In this document: piece by piece, positions 26,334 to 36,015 of the stretch | Layout: each line of letters starts with the position of its first letter | Position numbering within the stretch: position 1 is the first letter of the stretch | Assembly (NCBI GenBank): GCA_016707785.1 | Contig: JADJGZ010000001.1 | Location: forward strand, 381,200-445,199 | Direction: 5' to 3' | Source of the DNA: Bacteroidales bacterium | GTDB lineage: Bacteria; Bacteroidota; Bacteroidia; Bacteroidales; UBA4417 | DNA length: 64,000 nucleotides | Position numbers and translations under genes: made by a program | The notes under the pieces: model-generated | What the model saw: the letters and a program-made list of their open reading frames with translations, nothing else | Told to the model about the DNA's origin: nothing | Database searches by the model: none

Positions 26334-28327
26334 CCATCAAAACCTTCTTCCAGGGCTTGTAGTTTTGCAGAGTCATTTGCATAGGCCGTCAAAGCAATTA
26401 CCGGAAGCGTTGGGTTAATTAATTTAATTATGCGTGTTGCTTCTATTCCGTTTAATAATGGCATCATGATGTCCATGAGGACGATGGAAATATCATCGTG
26501 ATTTCTAACGATTTCAATTGCATTGACTCCATCCCAGGCATGATACAGCCTGACATTTAAGGGTTTCAGGATTTCCTCGAGGTATATATGATTGGAAACA
26601 TCATCTTCCACAATTAAAATGGTAGTTGAAGTCCAGTCGGGGCAAACCTGAACCTTGATATTATTTTCTTCCTGAGCGGTTTTATTAATGATTAAAATGA
26701 GAGGTATAGTAAAATGGAAAGATGAGCCCTTACCCGGTTCTGACTGAAGCCAGATGGAGCCTCCCAGTTTTTCGATCAATGCTTTGGAAATGGAAAGGCC
26801 TAATCCGTTACCACCGTAAAGAGTATCAGCTGATGCATCAATTTTCCTAAACCTTTCAAAGATTTTTAAATGGTGTTTCTTATCGATTCCTATACCCGAA
26901 TCTTTTACATAGAATTCGGTGAAATCTTTTTTGATCTCAAATCCAAAGGTGACATCTCCGGCCCTGGTAAATTTTATGGCATTACACATCAGGTTGTTAA
27001 TCACCTGTCTTAGCCAATTCAGATCGGTTTCAATCTCAACATATTGATATTCTGGCCTGGCATTATATACCAGGTTAATTCCTTTTACCTTTGATATTTC
27101 TTTGTAGGCATTAAAGGTTTCATACAGAATTTGATTAAGGTTGACCCTGGTAGTTTTAATCACCAGTTCACCCGATTCAATTCTTGAAATATCAATGATA
27201 TCGCTGATTATTGACAGGAGTTGATTGCAACTGTTATGAATAATCCTGACAAATTGTTCCGTTTTTGTTTTGTTCAGATTAACATCCAGTAAAAAATCAG
27301 AATACCCCATAATGGCATTCATGGGAGTACGGATTTCATGACTTATGTTTGCCAGGAATGAAGTTTTAAGTTTATCAGATTCTTCTGCTTTGTTTTTGGC
27401 AATCAGGAGGTCTTTATTCATGGTCTGAATTTGCCGTAAGCTTTGTTTTAATTCTTCATTCAATTGTAAATAGCTGTTATTAAGTTCTGTGATTTGTACA
27501 TTTTGTTCTTTCAGATGCTTTTCACTGTTCATGAGCTCAATCTCAATGGTTTTCCTTTCAGTAATATCTTGTGCAGAACCGATTACATGATGAGGTTGCC
27601 CTGATGCATCATTTTGAAGAATTCCTGTTCCATGCAACTCCCGGACAGAACCATCGGGTCGTATGATCCTGAAATCCAACTCCGCAGGAGTGCCCCCTCC
27701 GGAAGTTTTTGAAATCCATTCAAGCAATAAATGCCTGTCGTCATGATGAATACAATTAATAAAGGCCTCTATAGATAATTTAAAAGTTTCCTTTACCATT
27801 CCAAAGATCTGATACATTTCATCTGACCATTTTACTTCGTCATCTTTGAAGTAATACATGTAGCTGCCAATATGGGCAATCTGCTGGGTCCTGGATAATA
27901 ATTGCTCATTTTCCTGCAGTGATTCCATTGCACTTTTTCGGGCAGAGATATCCCTGATATTGCACTGGATGACATCCAAATTGTCCACTTTATAAACATT
28001 GCTGATGAATTCCACCGCCACAGTATGACCATTCCTCCGGAGTAAAGGCATGTCATTAAACCGGATATACCGGTTCACTTTTAATTCTTTGAACGCTTTC
28101 TTCGACTCCTCCTTATTTGCGAACAGCCCGATTTCCCAAAGTTGTTTTCCGGTAACATGTTCCAGATCACATTGTAGTATTTCCAGGATAAATGGATTTG
28201 CATCTACGATTTGCGCTGTGGTAGGATTTATAATCAAAATACCATCCTTTGCAGTCTCAAAAAGGCGCCGGTAGCGGATTTCTGATGCTACAAGCCTTGA
28301 TTGATGAGTACTTTTATCAGTTTTCAT
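26267..28327 (-). CDS. Hybrid sensor kinase: PAS-PAS-HisKA-HATPase-REC
   Basis: A 686-residue cytoplasmic hybrid kinase. PAS 1 is about 18-130 and PAS 2 about 145-262, followed by a coiled coil (about 265-320). HisKA has His-330 (ISHEIRTPMNAIMGY). HATPase has N box NNLMCNAIKFT, G1 DSGIG and G2 GGNGLGLSISKALIEKLGG. A C-terminal receiver has the acidic pocket (IVEDD), phospho-acceptor Asp in VLMDIMMP and Lys in LSKPMQ. The ATG at 28327 replaces a GTG three codons upstream. The gene overlaps the sigma factor, and its own promoter is a 21-bp direct-repeat type, so signalling and regulon are linked. Confidence 0.92.
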   Translation of the reverse strand: MKTDKSTHQSRLVASEIRYRRLFETAKDGILIINPTTAQIVDANPFILEILQCDLEHVTGKQLWEIGLFANKEESKKAFKELKVNRYIRFNDMPLLRRNGHTVAVEFISNVYKVDNLDVIQCNIRDISARKSAMESLQENEQLLSRTQQIAHIGSYMYYFKDDEVKWSDEMYQIFGMVKETFKLSIEAFINCIHHDDRHLLLEWISKTSGGGTPAELDFRIIRPDGSVRELHGTGILQNDASGQPHHVIGSAQDITERKTIEIELMNSEKHLKEQNVQITELNNSYLQLNEELKQSLRQIQTMNKDLLIAKNKAEESDKLKTSFLANISHEIRTPMNAIMGYSDFLLDVNLNKTKTEQFVRIIHNSCNQLLSIISDIIDISRIESGELVIKTTRVNLNQILYETFNAYKEISKVKGINLVYNARPEYQYVEIETDLNWLRQVINNLMCNAIKFTRAGDVTFGFEIKKDFTEFYVKDSGIGIDKKHHLKIFERFRKIDASADTLYGGNGLGLSISKALIEKLGGSIWLQSEPGKGSSFHFTIPLILIINKTAQEENNIKVQVCPDWTSTTILIVEDDVSNHIYLEEILKPLNVRLYHAWDGVNAIEIVRNHDDISIVLMDIMMPLLNGIEATRIIKLINPTLPVIALTAYANDSAKLQALEEGFDGCLSKPMQKSTLIEFIAKHLNF

Positions 28328-28551
28328 ATATTTCACTTCTGCAATCTATTCCCCCTGCCCTGATTTCCTGCAGTGCTTTAAAAAGGCAGTCCCTTCATTC
28401 GCAATGTATTACAATACTGGTATTCGAAAAATCCAAGGCATTAATATTGTGGAAGCTAATTTCCGCTCTCTCTAAATAGCAGGACAAATTATTGCAGGCA
28501 TTACGATTCCAGATTTAGTACGAGGAGAATTTTTGCTTTCCATAATAATCA

Positions 28552-28615
28552 TAAAAATACCCTGATAATCAATTTTTTACTTTATACAATTCTGAGAATA
28601 AATTACATTATTCAC
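28552..28615 (-). promoter_or_regulatory. 21-bp direct-repeat promoter, hybrid kinase-sigma operon
   Basis: Minus-strand reading: GTGAATAATGTAA (28603-28615), 8 bp, CAGAATTGTATAA (28582-28594), 22 bp, -7 element TATTTTTA (28552-28559). It lies directly after the dehydrogenase stop codon and leaves a leader of about 220 bp. Confidence 0.78.
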
Positions 28616-28622
28616 TGAATTT

Positions 28623-29570
28623 TTAAAGCCGGATGGTTTTAATAATGAGTTTAAGACTTTCAGCTGATTTTCTGAATAATTTCTGTTCATACTCAGTAAG
28701 ATCAAGTTGAAGATAGTGATCGATACCGCTGCTATTTATGATGGATGGAACACTGATACAGACATCACTCATTCCGTAATAGTCAGTGATTAAAGTCGAT
28801 ACAGGCAAAATTGTATTTTCACTTCTGAGGATAGACCTTGTAATCTTCAATAATGCCAATGCGATAGAGTAATTTGTTGCCCCTTTAGCTTTAATGATTT
28901 GCTGGGCGGAAGTTTTTACCTGAGTAAGAATCTGATCCAGAACAGTGTTTACATTTTCCATTTGAGCATATTCGGCATATTTATCAATTGGCATTCCTGC
29001 AATGGTAGCATTACTCCAGACTGCAAGTTCTGAATCACCGTGTTCACCTATGATGTATGCGTGTATATTTCCCGGGTCGACTCTGCAGAATTCGCTGACC
29101 AGGAATCTTAGACGGGCCGTATCCAATACGGTACCTGATCCAATCACCTTTCCAACAGGAAGCCCTGAAAGTTTCAGTGTAACATAGGTTAGAATATCGA
29201 CCGGATTGGTAACGACCAATAGAATTGCCTCTGTAGTATTTTTGATAATTTCAGGGATGACCTGTTTAAAAATGGCTACATTTTCATGGGATAAATCAAT
29301 CCTGGATTGCCCGGGTTGACGGTTAGCCCCAGCTGCAATTACCACAATATCTGCTTCTTTACAGGCTTCGAAACCGGCAGCATAGATCTTTGTAGGGTGG
29401 CTAAAACTCAAGCCATGATTCAGGTCCATGCATTCTCCCTTTGCCAATTCCTCATTCAGGTCAATCAGTACAATTTCCCTGGCCAATCCACTGATCATCA
29501 ATGAAAATGCAAAAGTGCTTCCCACATTTCCGGCACCAATTATGGCAATTTTTGGTTTCAGCAATTTCAT
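28623..29570 (-). CDS. L-lactate/malate dehydrogenase family (LDH-like)
   Basis: A 315-residue NAD-dependent 2-hydroxyacid dehydrogenase. The Rossmann motif is GAGNVGS (12-18), NAD-specific acidic residue in VLIDLNE, TNPVDILTY, and the active-site IGEHGDS with His-177, as in lactate dehydrogenases. The substrate loop reads GANRQPGQSR: the position that is Gln in lactate enzymes (Q102) is Arg-84 here, as in malate enzymes. Specificity is therefore uncertain. The ATG at 29570 is preferred to an upstream TTG. It follows the OmpA lipoprotein gene by about 18 bp in one operon under promoter 30408-30471. Confidence 0.85.
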   Translation of the reverse strand: MKLLKPKIAIIGAGNVGSTFAFSLMISGLAREIVLIDLNEELAKGECMDLNHGLSFSHPTKIYAAGFEACKEADIVVIAAGANRQPGQSRIDLSHENVAIFKQVIPEIIKNTTEAILLVVTNPVDILTYVTLKLSGLPVGKVIGSGTVLDTARLRFLVSEFCRVDPGNIHAYIIGEHGDSELAVWSNATIAGMPIDKYAEYAQMENVNTVLDQILTQVKTSAQQIIKAKGATNYSIALALLKITRSILRSENTILPVSTLITDYYGMSDVCISVPSIINSSGIDHYLQLDLTEYEQKLFRKSAESLKLIIKTIRL

Positions 29571-29588
29571 GGATAGATTCAAATTAAT

Positions 29589-30386
29589 CTATTGATTTAA
29601 CAATGAATACAGTTCTTTCATATCAGGTGACAGGATGACTTCTGTTCTGCGGTTTCCGGCACGTCCTTCAACTGATTCATTTGTATTTACCGGATGAAAT
29701 TTACCTTTGCCCGAGGCGGTGATCCTGTTCGAATCAAAACCAAAATCAGCTGTCAGGATACGAACAATAGCAGTGGCCCTGGCAGTGCTCAGATCCCAGT
29801 TGTCCTTATAGACTTTTGTTTTGATAGGGATATTATCGGTATGTCCTTCAATGAGAACAGTTATATTTCCAGCATTATTGAGAACCTCTGAAAGCGATTT
29901 GAGCGCTTCTTTCCCCTTTGGATCCACAACATCACTTCCGGATTTGAACAGCAATTTTTCCTGTAATGCCACATGTACATTACCATCTTTGAAGTAAACA
30001 GTAAGTTCATCGGAGCCATACTTAACAAGTGCATCAGTCAATGATGACTTTAAAGTGGTCATTGCATTTTTTTGTGTTTGAATAATTTCCTGGAGATTTT
30101 TTAATCTTTTTGCCTGGTCAGCAATGGTGAGATCAGAAGATGTGGTTAATGCACTTAAATCATCCTGGTACCTGGCATTGGCCAGCAGCAAGTTGGTTTT
30201 CTCCAGTTTCAGTGAATTGAGCTGGTTATCGCATTCATATAATTGTTTAGCGGAAGCAGAATTTGCTTTTTCCAGCGCATCAACTTTGGCTTCGGATAAC
30301 AGAAGCTTTTTCCCGGGTCCGCATGATATGAATATCAGCATGATAAGAGTAACCACCAAAAGATGCATTGGTATTTTGTTTTTCAT
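29589..30386 (-). CDS. OmpA-family peptidoglycan-binding lipoprotein
   Basis: A 265-residue lipoprotein: lipobox FISCGPG with Cys near residue 22, a coiled coil (about 30-120) and a C-terminal OmpA/MotB domain (about 135-255) with VLIEGHTDNIPI, DLSTARATAIVRIL and NRRTEVIL. The domain binds peptidoglycan and would tie the outer membrane to the wall. It is first in an operon with the dehydrogenase and is expressed from a 21-bp direct-repeat promoter only about 22 bp ahead of its start. Confidence 0.9.
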   Translation of the reverse strand: MKNKIPMHLLVVTLIMLIFISCGPGKKLLLSEAKVDALEKANSASAKQLYECDNQLNSLKLEKTNLLLANARYQDDLSALTTSSDLTIADQAKRLKNLQEIIQTQKNAMTTLKSSLTDALVKYGSDELTVYFKDGNVHVALQEKLLFKSGSDVVDPKGKEALKSLSEVLNNAGNITVLIEGHTDNIPIKTKVYKDNWDLSTARATAIVRILTADFGFDSNRITASGKGKFHPVNTNESVEGRAGNRRTEVILSPDMKELYSLLNQ

Positions 30387-30407
30387 AATAACTTGGAATT
30401 AGATATG

Positions 30408-30471
30408 CAAAATTGAGCTACTTTGCTATGAACTATGTTACATAACTAAATATAATCCTTACATGATTCAC
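30408..30471 (-). promoter_or_regulatory. 21-bp direct-repeat promoter, OmpA-dehydrogenase operon
   Basis: Minus-strand reading: GTGAATCATGTAA (30459-30471), 8 bp, TTTAGTTATGTAA (30438-30450), 22 bp, -7 element CAATTTTG (30408-30415). The distal 13-mer is an exact match to the derived consensus. Confidence 0.85.
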
Positions 30472-30483
30472 ATGTTTTGAAAA

Positions 30484-32862
30484 TCAATTTTTAATCGGGC
30501 CGGTATTATTTTTCTCCCTGTATTTCCTGAACCTGCTCCTGGGGGCTTCACTGTTTAAATCGTTCATTTTTTCATAGGCTTTTAGCAAGGAAGAAGGAAG
30601 GGTTCCTTTGTAAGAAAGCTTATAATACGAATACCCGTTAAAGGGAATTGTACTGACTGCTTTATGCCTGTGAATTCTCTGACTTATGGTTTTTTCAGGA
30701 AAACAGGAAATGAATAACTCCCATCTTTCTTTATTAAGTTTTTCGAACAAGGCTAGAATTGCTTGTTCACTCACTAGATTATGACATTTCTCATAGTTTG
30801 TGAACATCGATTTATTTGAACCAAATGCATCCAGAAAGTGGATAAAAAGGGAGTCTTTTACCGACATCTTTTCCACTTTTATTGAGTCCGTTTGACTAAG
30901 TGATTTTGCATTAAGGTGATTTTTCACCTGGAAGTATTTCTTTCTGGCTTCAAACAGTTGGATATATTCTTTCTCCTTATCCTCGAATTGCATTGGATAT
31001 ACATCTACTGAAGAAGCAGGGTTATCGGCCAGGAAATCAGCCATTTTCCCTAAGAATTTAATTTGTTTTGCATCCAGTTTCCCTTTCCGCAAAGGCCACT
31101 TTAGTGTGAGTGATTTCTCAATTTCATTTTCCACTGATTTTACCTGCATACGATAAGCGGTGGTAACCGGTTTCACAAAAATATTGCTCAATAAGTCCTG
31201 GAGCACATCTTTCAGATTGAATGCCGGATCCTTAAGGCTCCCGCTGATTGGAATTTCATAATCAATCACATTTCCTCGTTCACGAACAAAAGCCATGATC
31301 AATGGCAGGGGTATCCACTTTGTCGCCTTGTTACGGACACGTTTCGTGATCCTTGGATCTATCAGTATTAAATGGTTCTCACTGTTAATCATTGAATTCC
31401 TGACTAACCAGGTTCCCTTTAGTTCGACGGTGCCCCTGTCGAGAGGAAAGGAGGTGTATGAGATGAGATATGGATTGAACATTGCCATGGAAACGCCCTG
31501 GAGGTGGTATCGAAATTCAAAATCCCCGCTATCCCTTGGATTTATATCCAGCGTGAGCAAAACCTTTCCATAGGGCAGAATCCCAGCTCGCAATATCACC
31601 CCTACCCTTTTATGATTGCGGTCGACAGAATCAGCATCAATTTCCAGCGGACTAATTTTTGCGGAGAACTTTTCATTGAGTGCATGATCATTAAATTCAA
31701 GGCAACCATCCTTAACCTGCAGTTTATTAATGGTGAAGTCGCTTCTGAAGAAATTCTTAGCCAATGATTTAATATAACCGGCAATAGCAACTACCAGGTT
31801 GAATCGTGCTGGTGTTGCCAGGGATGCCTGAATGTTGGCTCCATCTTCTCCAAACATCCTTTGCAGGTTATCCAGGTAATCAAATCTTTCATATTTAAAA
31901 TAGGGATGGCTTACTGAAATAGTGTCAAACAGGTATAGGCGGTTTCTCGGGCTCAGTTCCGTGATTTGAACGGACAATTTCTGAAATGCCGCATAATCAT
32001 CCCCCTTTTTTCTGCCAATATGAAAATCATTCAATTCAAATAATCCTTTCGCATCGAGGATTTCCAGGTCCCTGAAGTTCCCGGAAGCAATAAAGTCGGC
32101 ATTAAGACTGGCAATGAAGTGGCCATAATTCGACATCGTCCTGAGGTTCTGTTCAAGGATAGCCAGGTCAAATTCTTTAATAACAGCATCGAAGCGATAG
32201 TCCAGGTTATTGAAATTGATCATAAAATCACCATCCGCAAATCCTTTCCCATTCCCCGAATGGAAGTTGAAAAGTACCGAAAGGCTATCACTGTCCCATC
32301 GCTTTCCTTTGCTTTCAAAATTGGCATTCCTGATGGAATAATTGATAGGGATTTTCTGCTCCCTGTAATAAAATTCACCCTCAATTACTTTAATATTATA
32401 GATGTTGAATTGATATCCTGATTTTGTAGCTATTGAGTCAGATGTTTGAGATGAAAACTTTTGTACCAGGTCGTCAAAATTGAATTTATTTCCGGATTGA
32501 ACTACTATTCCATTGGGTTTGACTAAAGTGATACTGCTTATTTGAATCGTTTTCGACAAGAGTTTAAACACTGCAAAATTAGCTTTCACACTATTTGCTG
32601 AGAAGGCGATGCTATCGTTCGAAGTACTATCGATACTTTGGGAATCGAAGATTTTAAGATTATGGATATTTATAAATCCTGTAAAAGGATTTACATATAT
32701 CCAATCCATTGTTATTTGTCTGCCGAGGTATCTTTCATCATACTTTTCCACGAGGTACTTTGCAATCGGGGAAATAAAAAGAATAGCACAAACCAACAGG
32801 ATCAGGCATGAAATGATTATCCGAATGGTGACCCTTCCTAACCTGGTTTTATATATTTTCAT
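30484..32862 (-). CDS. DUF748/AsmA-like envelope protein
   Basis: A 792-residue protein with one N-terminal membrane helix (about 13-35) and a long periplasmic part. The region after the helix (YLGRQITMDWIYVNPFTGFI) and repeated NFDDLVQKF/DGDFMINFN-like segments fit DUF748, of the AsmA-like group related to bridge-type lipid-transfer proteins. A basic, serine/arginine-rich C-terminus ends the protein. Neighbouring Mla genes and a BamA/TamA-like protein support a role in moving lipids or maintaining the outer membrane. It has its own 21-bp direct-repeat promoter inside the space after yihY. Confidence 0.75.
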   Translation of the reverse strand: MKIYKTRLGRVTIRIIISCLILLVCAILFISPIAKYLVEKYDERYLGRQITMDWIYVNPFTGFINIHNLKIFDSQSIDSTSNDSIAFSANSVKANFAVFKLLSKTIQISSITLVKPNGIVVQSGNKFNFDDLVQKFSSQTSDSIATKSGYQFNIYNIKVIEGEFYYREQKIPINYSIRNANFESKGKRWDSDSLSVLFNFHSGNGKGFADGDFMINFNNLDYRFDAVIKEFDLAILEQNLRTMSNYGHFIASLNADFIASGNFRDLEILDAKGLFELNDFHIGRKKGDDYAAFQKLSVQITELSPRNRLYLFDTISVSHPYFKYERFDYLDNLQRMFGEDGANIQASLATPARFNLVVAIAGYIKSLAKNFFRSDFTINKLQVKDGCLEFNDHALNEKFSAKISPLEIDADSVDRNHKRVGVILRAGILPYGKVLLTLDINPRDSGDFEFRYHLQGVSMAMFNPYLISYTSFPLDRGTVELKGTWLVRNSMINSENHLILIDPRITKRVRNKATKWIPLPLIMAFVRERGNVIDYEIPISGSLKDPAFNLKDVLQDLLSNIFVKPVTTAYRMQVKSVENEIEKSLTLKWPLRKGKLDAKQIKFLGKMADFLADNPASSVDVYPMQFEDKEKEYIQLFEARKKYFQVKNHLNAKSLSQTDSIKVEKMSVKDSLFIHFLDAFGSNKSMFTNYEKCHNLVSEQAILALFEKLNKERWELFISCFPEKTISQRIHRHKAVSTIPFNGYSYYKLSYKGTLPSSLLKAYEKMNDLNSEAPRSRFRKYREKNNTGPIKN

Positions 32863-33018
32863 TTGTAATTTTCATTTTTTACGGGTCAAAAGCCGGCCTT
32901 CCCGACATACTGCGAATCCACCCGGTTGATTATATTATTATTTTCGTTTGGTGTTTTATACCCATCATGACTATATCACCTGTTTTTTTTTGCCACATCC
33001 CAATGAATTGAGACATGC

Positions 33019-33082
33019 CAAAGGTGCGATTCAAAGCATGCAGTAGAGTTATATAACTGATCAATATATCTGTAAAATTCAC
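33019..33082 (-). promoter_or_regulatory. 21-bp direct-repeat promoter, DUF748 gene
   Basis: Minus-strand reading: GTGAATTTTACAG (33070-33082), 8 bp, ATCAGTTATATAA (33049-33061), 22 bp, -7 element CACCTTTG (33019-33026). The leader is about 155 bp. Confidence 0.82.
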
Positions 33083-33136
33083 ACCTAAGCCAAAAGGAAT
33101 AAAATCCATAAAGCCCGTCAATTTCTCAGGTAAGAA

Positions 33137-34039
33137 TCAGTATTCCTTCTGGATGCGGACAGAATACGCATTCGGGATTATTTTCTGTCCGTGATTAAAT
33201 GCATAAACTTTGGTGAATTCAGCGCCAAAGTATAAGATGATGGCAGAGTAATACACCCAGACCAGGATCAGGATAACGGAACCTGCCGCTCCATACCAGG
33301 ATGCAATGGATGACCGGCCCAGGTAAGCACCTATGGCAAATTTCCCGATCATGAAGAGGAATGCTGTGAAAGAAGCTCCGACGAAGCTGTCGCGCAGATT
33401 CACTTTCCCATCAGGTAAGGTTTTAAATATCAGGATAAATAATAGTGTGATTATAAAGAAAACAATCAATAAGTTCAGGATATAGAAGAGGGTAACTGAT
33501 TCATGGGAAATATACAATGCAAGCCTCCTGTTCAGGATATCCATAAGTGAATTGATAATTAAGCTTACCAGTAACAGGAATCCTACTGATCCGATCATTG
33601 AAAACGACATCAGGCGATTTTTCAGGAACTTGATAAACCCTCTTTTAGGTTTAGCTTTGATACCCCAAATGAAATTGATAGAATCCTGTATTTCAGCGAA
33701 CACTCCCGATGCTCCTACCAGTAAGAAAATGACTCCAACTATGGTAGCAAATACATTGCTATGCGAAAGCTTAACGTTCTTTATAATCTCCTGTATCTGT
33801 AAAGCGGAAGCATTGCCTACCAGTCCGTTTATCTGGCTGAATAGCTCCCCACGTACTGCATCATCACCAAAGAATAATCCACTAAGACTTATAATGATAA
33901 TCAACAAAGGTGGTAATGAAAAGATGGTATAGTATGACAGGGCTGCACTCAGTTTTACGGCATCATCTTCAATAAATTCCCTGGCCGTCACCTTCATGAG
34001 ATGCCCGATTTTCTTAAAAATGTCAGTAAATTGCTTCAT
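33137..34039 (-). CDS. YihY/BrkB-family inner-membrane protein
   Basis: A 300-residue polytopic membrane protein with about six helices. The family hallmarks are KLSAALSYYTIFSLPPLLII near residue 30, GASGVFAEIQDSINFIWG, and SWYGAAGSVILILVWVYYSA near the C-terminus. YihY-type proteins were long misnamed RNase BN and are now linked to envelope phospholipid handling. It lies 38 bp downstream of the BamA/TamA-like gene on the same strand, so the two are likely co-transcribed. Confidence 0.9.
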   Translation of the reverse strand: MKQFTDIFKKIGHLMKVTAREFIEDDAVKLSAALSYYTIFSLPPLLIIIISLSGLFFGDDAVRGELFSQINGLVGNASALQIQEIIKNVKLSHSNVFATIVGVIFLLVGASGVFAEIQDSINFIWGIKAKPKRGFIKFLKNRLMSFSMIGSVGFLLLVSLIINSLMDILNRRLALYISHESVTLFYILNLLIVFFIITLLFILIFKTLPDGKVNLRDSFVGASFTAFLFMIGKFAIGAYLGRSSIASWYGAAGSVILILVWVYYSAIILYFGAEFTKVYAFNHGQKIIPNAYSVRIQKEY

Positions 34040-34077
34040 ATCAAGATTTTGAAAACGATTCCTTTACTACTTCCGGA

Positions 34078-35955
34078 TTAACGGAATGATGAAATGACTG
34101 GTTTCCCAATCTCAAAGTCCCTGAATCCGAAATCAGTAGTCCTGAAGGAGTTGAATTTTAAGATATCAAAACCCCTGCCCGGAATAACCGGGTAGTATGA
34201 GAAAGATACCTGGAAAGAGTTAATAACAAGACTTTCATTCTTTATCAGAACTCCAAGTCCAATTTGTGAGTAGACCTTACTATTTTTAAAATTGTTCACT
34301 TCATCGCCTAACAAGCCTATTGAGCATACAAGGAAAGGTCCGAAACGGAAGCCAATGACATTCCATGGTGCGTATGATTGGGTTTGGAATGTGAATAACA
34401 ACCTGCTGGTACCAGTGAGTCCTGCCCCGTTAAACCCATCCAGTCCAAAGCCATCATTAAGTGTCAGACTATCATTCTCAAACCTGTTAAGTCCCATAGT
34501 GAGTTGAGGTTTAACAAAATGCCTTAACTTCCACTTTCCAATCACTTTTAACCCGGTAAAATAGTTGATGCCGGCGACGAAGGTGCCCTGTTCCGGATGA
34601 GAACCATTAAAGAAGGTATTAAATTCAAGATTTGATCCCAGGTATCCGAGGTTATAGTAATCGCCCCATGCGATACGGGCACCGAGGAAAAATCGCCCGG
34701 AAGTCTTTTTCTGGAAACCGGTAGTGATGCTGAATAATTTACCAATAGGTACATCTTCAGTAACTCCATAACGAAAAACGTAGGTATCCTGAATGTATTT
34801 CCGGGTTGAAACCCCAAAACTTGCAAGAACGAAATTCTCATCAGAAAAGCGAGGCAATTCATTTATTTCATTTTCCGGTTTTTCAAGGTATCGGATCCTG
34901 ACGTATCTAAGCGTTGAGATAAAATTCGTGGTCCTGTTGTTTTCTGAATTACCCTTGAATAACTGTATGGCAATACCCGCCCAGTAATCATGGGTGTTAA
35001 ACCTGACCCTTTGGTCAACATATTGAGATTCAGAATTCCAAATGGAATCTCTTTGAAACTTTTGTGTGATACTTATTCCTGCAGCCCACTTTGCAAAGGG
35101 GGAAAAGAAAGGTCTGTCGAATGCCAGGATTTTATTGTAATTCCTGAATTCATCCGTATTATACCCAATGGAAGCGCTAATAAATGAATTCCTGATATTT
35201 GGGATATAATACCCGAGGTTGTAAGCATTATTTCTAGTTTTGGGATTCCAGGAAAATTTGTTTTTTGACTCATGTCCGGTACCAAGGAAATTTTTGTCAG
35301 AAAGGTTTATCGTTATATCGGAAGGTGAAGCAGAAAAATTGGGGATGATACTCCAGTTATCAAGTTCCCGAATGAACACATCTACTGAATCAGAATTTTT
35401 ATGGGTAGCAGCTACATAAAATGATACATCCCTGATATAGGTCTGGCTTCTCACCAATCGCTCAGATTCTTTCACCAGCAATGAGTCAAACACCTGATTT
35501 TTATGGATGAGCAATAAATTCCTGATGGTAATATGCTGTGATTTTACGTGAAGCCCATTCCCTGCAGCGGTAAGAAAATTGAGGTTGTATTTTAGCGTAT
35601 CTCCGACGGTAAATCCGAAAGGATCCAGGGTTACTATTGATATATTCCTGATGATTTTGCCTTCAAAATTGCTATATGGTTTTTGAACAGACCTCTTATA
35701 CTTTTTTTTGCGAGTATCACTCTTCTTGACGTTATCAGATACCGGCTTGAATATCAAGCGATACATGAACCGGGTAAACTGATTTCTTCCGGAATAGGTT
35801 TCAATGTTTTTATACAACCTGACAGTGTCGGTTGCTACAGGTTTAGTTTGTCCATACAACGTTTTACATGAAAGCAGGGATGCCATACAAAGTAAGATTA
35901 TGATCACTTTTCTCATCCGAAAATGCTTTGGTAGAGATTGGTCTAATAATGCCAT
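34078..35955 (-). CDS. BamA/TamA-family outer-membrane barrel protein
   Basis: A protein of up to 625 residues; Met-14 (35916) gives the better signal peptide (MRKVIIILLCMASLL). A POTRA-like region (about 95-215) with IRNISIVTLDPFG and RLVRSQTYIRDVSFYV leads to a C-terminal 16-strand-like barrel (about 225-625) with GYYIPNIRNSFISASIGYN and QVSFSYYPVIPGRGFD. Members insert proteins or move lipids across the outer membrane. It is shorter than BamA (fewer POTRA domains), so it is an accessory Omp85 protein. The neighbouring Mla and YihY genes suggest envelope lipid homeostasis. Confidence 0.85.
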   Translation of the reverse strand: MALLDQSLPKHFRMRKVIIILLCMASLLSCKTLYGQTKPVATDTVRLYKNIETYSGRNQFTRFMYRLIFKPVSDNVKKSDTRKKKYKRSVQKPYSNFEGKIIRNISIVTLDPFGFTVGDTLKYNLNFLTAAGNGLHVKSQHITIRNLLLIHKNQVFDSLLVKESERLVRSQTYIRDVSFYVAATHKNSDSVDVFIRELDNWSIIPNFSASPSDITINLSDKNFLGTGHESKNKFSWNPKTRNNAYNLGYYIPNIRNSFISASIGYNTDEFRNYNKILAFDRPFFSPFAKWAAGISITQKFQRDSIWNSESQYVDQRVRFNTHDYWAGIAIQLFKGNSENNRTTNFISTLRYVRIRYLEKPENEINELPRFSDENFVLASFGVSTRKYIQDTYVFRYGVTEDVPIGKLFSITTGFQKKTSGRFFLGARIAWGDYYNLGYLGSNLEFNTFFNGSHPEQGTFVAGINYFTGLKVIGKWKLRHFVKPQLTMGLNRFENDSLTLNDGFGLDGFNGAGLTGTSRLLFTFQTQSYAPWNVIGFRFGPFLVCSIGLLGDEVNNFKNSKVYSQIGLGVLIKNESLVINSFQVSFSYYPVIPGRGFDILKFNSFRTTDFGFRDFEIGKPVISSFR

Positions 35956-35969
35956 TCAGTGAAGAATCC

Positions 35970-36015
35970 AAGCCGAAGGCTTCCAGAATCCATCCGCCTC
36001 AGGCGGACAGAATCC
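35970..36015. repeat. Small palindromic repeat cluster
   Basis: Three AGAATCCA copies frame two perfect hairpins: AAGCC-GAA-GGCTT (35970-35982) and TCCGCCTCAGGCGGA (35993-36007). It lies between mlaD and the BamA/TamA-like gene and is GC-rich against an AT-rich background. A REP-like element or transcript-processing site is possible. Confidence 0.5.

Noticed and set aside
32930..33121. A 63-codon minus-strand frame between DUF748 and yihY
   Set aside because: It starts with TTG and overlaps the 21-bp direct-repeat promoter and its -7 element.
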